Positions 6,205 through 7,967 of a stretch of DNA of 7,967 nt are shown in pieces. Origin of the DNA: Rhodospirillales bacterium (GTDB lineage Bacteria; Pseudomonadota; Alphaproteobacteria; UBA828); the NCBI GenBank assembly GCA_026712885.1, contig JAPOPO010000497.1, positions 1 to 7,967 of the forward strand, in the 5' to 3' direction. The translations under genes were made by a program, and so were the position numbers. The notes under the pieces are model-generated. The model searched no databases and was not told the DNA's origin. It worked only from the letters and a program-made list of their open reading frames with translations. How positions within the stretch are numbered: the stretch's first letter is position 1; each line of letters begins with the position of its first letter.

Positions 6205-6729
6205 TCAGTCGAGCACCGTACCGTCGCGGGCGAGCGGCGGCGCCACGGCACCGCCGTCGAACTCCACCGTGGCGATGAGCTCGACCGAATGGTTGACAGC
6301 AAGCCCGCGGCAGCCGATGGCTGCCCGCGTCGGCATCAGGCGCCGGCCGTAAAGCTCGACCAGCAGGTCGACGGCACCGTTGATGACGCGCGGCTGATCG
6401 ACGAAATCCGGCCCCGAGTTCACATAGCCGTGCAGATGCAGCATCCGGTGCATGCGGTCGAGATCGCCCAGCGCATACTTGATCAGGCCGAGGTAGCAGA
6501 GCATGCAATGGCGCGCCGCCTCGTAGCCCTCCTCGATGGTGCGATCCTCGCCGAGGATCCCGGGGAGATAGGGCTTGCCGTCCTTCATGGGCGTGCAGCC
6601 CGAGAGGTAGAGCACGCGCCCCAGCGCGTGGTGGGAGACGTACTTCGCGGCCGCGGGGTTGGTGCCGTAGCTGTCTTCCAGCCGGGGCAGCGTCAGGCCC
6701 GCGGCCTCGATCTTCTGCTCGATAGTCAT
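6205..6729 (-). CDS. RidA/YjgF/YER057c/UK114-family protein (probable enamine/imine deaminase)
   Basis: The product has 174 residues, longer than the usual 125-130 aa RidA. It resembles the longer subgroup whose members open with a helix of the form (E)xKLxxxGxxLP, here MTIEQKIEAAGLTLP. I chose the ATG at 6729, the first Met of family-like sequence; the open frame further upstream is not protein-like. RVLYLSGCTP (38-47) matches the RidA strand with the LSG turn. TRAAIG (134-139) carries Arg135, and VELIATVEF (149-157) starts with Glu150. These are 15 residues apart, exactly as Arg105 and Glu120 are in E. coli RidA, so the imine-binding pair appears intact. Expected role: hydrolysis of reactive enamine/imine intermediates from PLP enzymes or amine oxidation. 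No Shine-Dalgarno is visible. A TTGACT element upstream suggests a leaderless transcript. It leads the minus-strand block and is divergent from the gene at 6804. Confidence 0.92.
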   Translation of the reverse strand: MTIEQKIEAAGLTLPRLEDSYGTNPAAAKYVSHHALGRVLYLSGCTPMKDGKPYLPGILGEDRTIEEGYEAARHCMLCYLGLIKYALGDLDRMHRMLHLHGYVNSGPDFVDQPRVINGAVDLLVELYGRRLMPTRAAIGCRGLAVNHSVELIATVEFDGGAVAPPLARDGTVLD

Positions 6730-6735
6730 GGGCCG

Positions 6736-6764
6736 AGCATGGTGCGCTGGGCGAGCCAAGTCAA
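6736..6764 (-). promoter_or_regulatory. Candidate promoter for ridA, leaderless arrangement
   Basis: On the minus strand TTGACT (6759-6764) is followed after 17 nt by CATGCT (6736-6741), then 6 nt, then the ridA ATG. The -35 matches 5 of 6 consensus bases and the -10 only 3 of 6. A start 7 nt past the -10 would be the A of the ATG, in line with the missing ribosome site. Confidence 0.38.
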
Positions 6765-6791
6765 CGACGGGGCCGCCGCCACCGCTTGGGC

Positions 6792-6797
6792 TATACT
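6792..6797 (+). promoter_or_regulatory. Candidate -10 element (TATACT) for the small coiled-coil gene
   Basis: TATACT differs from TATAAT at one base and ends 6 nt before the ATG at 6804, which has no Shine-Dalgarno. This again suggests transcription starting at or next to the start codon. No convincing -35 lies 16-18 nt upstream (GC-only sequence there), so an activator or a non-standard sigma contact would be needed. Confidence 0.35.
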
Positions 6798-6803
6798 CTC
6801 GCG

Positions 6804-7184
6804 ATGGGCAGGCTTGAGGGCACCCGCGATGACGACGATCCGGCCACGCTTGCCAGCCGCTTCCTCGACCTCTGGCAGGAGGAGATCGCCGGCACCGGAC
6901 GGGGCGAAGGCCCAAGCGCGCTTACGCTTCGCCTTGCCACCCTGCACCTCGCTGCGCTCGCGGGCGCCGGGGAGAGCGGCGGCCTGAATGCCGGCACGGA
7001 CCCAGGCACCGCCGCCCCGGCTCGGGCCGAGGCCGCTGCCGCTTCATCTGGGGATGGCGCTCAGCGGCTGGCTGAGCTCGCTCGCCGCCTTGCGGCTCTC
7101 GAGGAGCGGATCGCTGAACTGGCGGCGCGCGGACCAGGCGCAGGCGACGTCCCTCCAGGAGGCGCTGGCAGAGGCCGATCCTGA
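6804..7184 (+). CDS. Small coiled-coil protein upstream of PhaC-like hydrolase (possible accessory subunit)
   Basis: The product has 126 residues from the ATG at 6804; a TTG at 6786 would add six residues but lies over a -10-like TATACT. It is not assignable to a named family with certainty. The first part, ASRFLDLWQEEIAG (about 18-31), recalls the N-terminal helix of PHA-synthase partner proteins (PhaE/PhaR or phasin-like). An Ala/Gly-rich linker follows (about 53-88). Next comes a clear amphipathic heptad segment, AQRLAELARRLAALEERIAELA (about 90-111), which should form a coiled coil. The final 15 or so residues are Gly/Pro-rich and look like run-out. The last 197 nt overlap the hydrolase gene in another frame. 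In the overlap this frame uses many codons ending in A or T (for example GCT for Ala), whereas the hydrolase frame keeps G/C endings, so selection on the hydrolase frame dominates there. Function inferred from position only. Confidence 0.68.
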   Translation: MGRLEGTRDDDDPATLASRFLDLWQEEIAGTGRGEGPSALTLRLATLHLAALAGAGESGGLNAGTDPGTAAPARAEAAAASSGDGAQRLAELARRLAALEERIAELAARGPGAGDVPPGGAGRGRS

Positions 7185-7967
7185 GGCCTTGGCCCGCGCG
7201 CTGGGCGCCGAGGCGGCAGGGCGCATCGGCACCTTCGTCGCCGGCATCGAAGGCTACCGCGCGCACCCCTATCACCGCCGCCTGGAAGACCCGCCGGTGC
7301 TCTGGCAGGCCGGGACGACGCGGGTGCTGGCCTTCGGCGGGGAGGCGGCGGGTGCGCCGGTGCTGCTGGTGCCCTCGCTCATCAACCGCGCCTACATCCT
7401 CGACCTCACGGCAAACCGCAGCTTCGCCCGCTACCTGCGGGAGCGGGGCCTCCGCCCCTACCTGCTCGACTGGGGGGCGCCCGGCGCGGACGAACGCGAT
7501 TTCGGGCTCGACGACTACATTCTTGGCCGCCTCGCCCCGGCGCTGGAGGCGGTACACCGCGACGCGGGCCGCCCGGTGGTGCTCGCCGGCTACTGCATGG
7601 GCGGCACCCTGGTGCTGCCGCTCGCCGCCCGCGAGGATGTGGCCGCGCTGGTTCTGCTGGCGACGCCCTGGGATTTCTGGGCGGACGGTCGCCACCAGGC
7701 GCGTCTGATCGCGGCCCAGCTGCCGGGACTGACCGCCCTGATCGAGGGCCTGGAGCAGCTGCCGCCCGATGCGCTGCAAGCGATGTTCGCCGCGCTCGAC
7801 CCGCTGCTGGCGGCACGCAAGTTCAGCGCCTTCGCCGCGCTTCCGCCCGCCTCGGCCGCGGCGCGCAACTTCGTGGCGCTGGAGGACTGGCTCAATGACG
7901 CCGTTCCGCTCACCGGCCCCGTGGCCCCCGCCTGCCTGGAAGACTGGTACGGCGCGAACGCCCCCGC
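6988..7967 (+). CDS. PhaC-like alpha/beta hydrolase (short, class III PHA synthase-like), 3' partial
   Basis: About 326 residues are visible and the frame is open at the window end. Class III PhaC proteins have about 355, so the C-terminus is cut off. The ATG at 6988 directly follows an in-frame TGA (6985-6987) and has GGGGAGAG (6969-6976) 11 nt upstream. A later Met at 7054 would drop the family-like PRPLPLHLG segment. Key elements are PVLLVPSLINRAYILDL (about 124-140), LLDWGAPG (160-167), FGLDDY (172-177) and the nucleophile elbow GYCMGG (201-206) with Cys203 at the active site, then LLATPWDFW. The G-x-C-x-G box and INRxYxLDL strand are shared with PHA synthases. The catalytic Asp and His would lie beyond the window. 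Role: polymerisation or thioester/ester turnover of hydroxyacyl-CoA substrates is likely, but related PhaC-like hydrolases of unknown substrate exist. It overlaps the small coiled-coil gene by 197 nt. Confidence 0.88.
   Translation, partial: MPARTQAPPPRLGPRPLPLHLGMALSGWLSSLAALRLSRSGSLNWRRADQAQATSLQEALAEADPEALARALGAEAAGRIGTFVAGIEGYRAHPYHRRLEDPPVLWQAGTTRVLAFGGEAAGAPVLLVPSLINRAYILDLTANRSFARYLRERGLRPYLLDWGAPGADERDFGLDDYILGRLAPALEAVHRDAGRPVVLAGYCMGGTLVLPLAAREDVAALVLLATPWDFWADGRHQARLIAAQLPGLTALIEGLEQLPPDALQAMFAALDPLLAARKFSAFAALPPASAAARNFVALEDWLNDAVPLTGPVAPACLEDWYGANAP

Noticed and set aside
6156..6302. Upstream extension of the quinone oxidoreductase frame
   Set aside because: It overlaps ridA, is Ser/Arg-rich, and the protein has a canonical family N-terminus from the ATG at 6155.
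6922..7779. 285-residue minus-strand open frame antisense to the PhaC-like gene
   Set aside because: The plus-strand frame shows clear PhaC motifs and GYCMGG; the antisense product is Arg/Gly/Gln-rich with no family features.

Overview
The window is a GC-rich stretch of bacterial chromosome, roughly 70% G+C by eye. Codons end mostly in G or C. The gene content suggests an alphaproteobacterium, with a Rhodospirillales- or Rhizobiales-like order most likely. Supporting this are an alphaproteobacterial-type UbiB, a DUF465/YdcH small protein, and a short PhaC-like alpha/beta hydrolase preceded by a small coiled-coil protein. I saw no tRNA, rRNA, CRISPR array, insertion sequence or phage gene. Base composition is uniform apart from one small AT-richer patch at about 2255-2330.

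Layout. Positions 1-2226 (+) hold the 3' part of a UbiB/ABC1 atypical kinase gene, then a class I SAM-dependent methyltransferase. These converge on a five-gene minus-strand block at 2327-6729. In transcription order that block is a RidA-family protein, a zinc-free NADPH:quinone oxidoreductase-like enzyme, an unassigned 356-aa protein with a C-terminal cysteine cluster, a glutamine synthetase-like ligase, and YdcH. The unassigned gene and the ligase overlap by ATGA, so they are almost certainly made together. From 6804 (+), divergent to ridA, comes a small coiled-coil protein. Its last 197 nt overlap, in another frame, the start of a PhaC-like alpha/beta hydrolase that runs off the window.

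How the genes may work together. UbiB serves ubiquinone biosynthesis, and the methyltransferase beside it may or may not act on quinones. The minus-strand block looks like small-molecule nitrogen metabolism. The ligase keeps the metal, ATP and phosphoryl-transfer residues of glutamine synthetase, but the flap glutamate (E327 of classical GlnA) aligns with Trp314 and Asn264 aligns with Pro253. This fits a gamma-glutamyl-amine type ligase better than an ammonia-using glutamine synthetase. Its translationally coupled Cys-rich partner is the best candidate here for an undescribed component. RidA would remove reactive enamine/imine intermediates, and the quinone oxidoreductase would act on an electrophile or quinone; both links are inference from position. 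The rightmost pair resembles a compact PHA synthase-like hydrolase plus an accessory subunit, with an unusually long dual-coding overlap.

No gap between genes exceeds about 115 nt. The gaps hold a few hairpins and two promoter-like patterns, described below with modest confidence.
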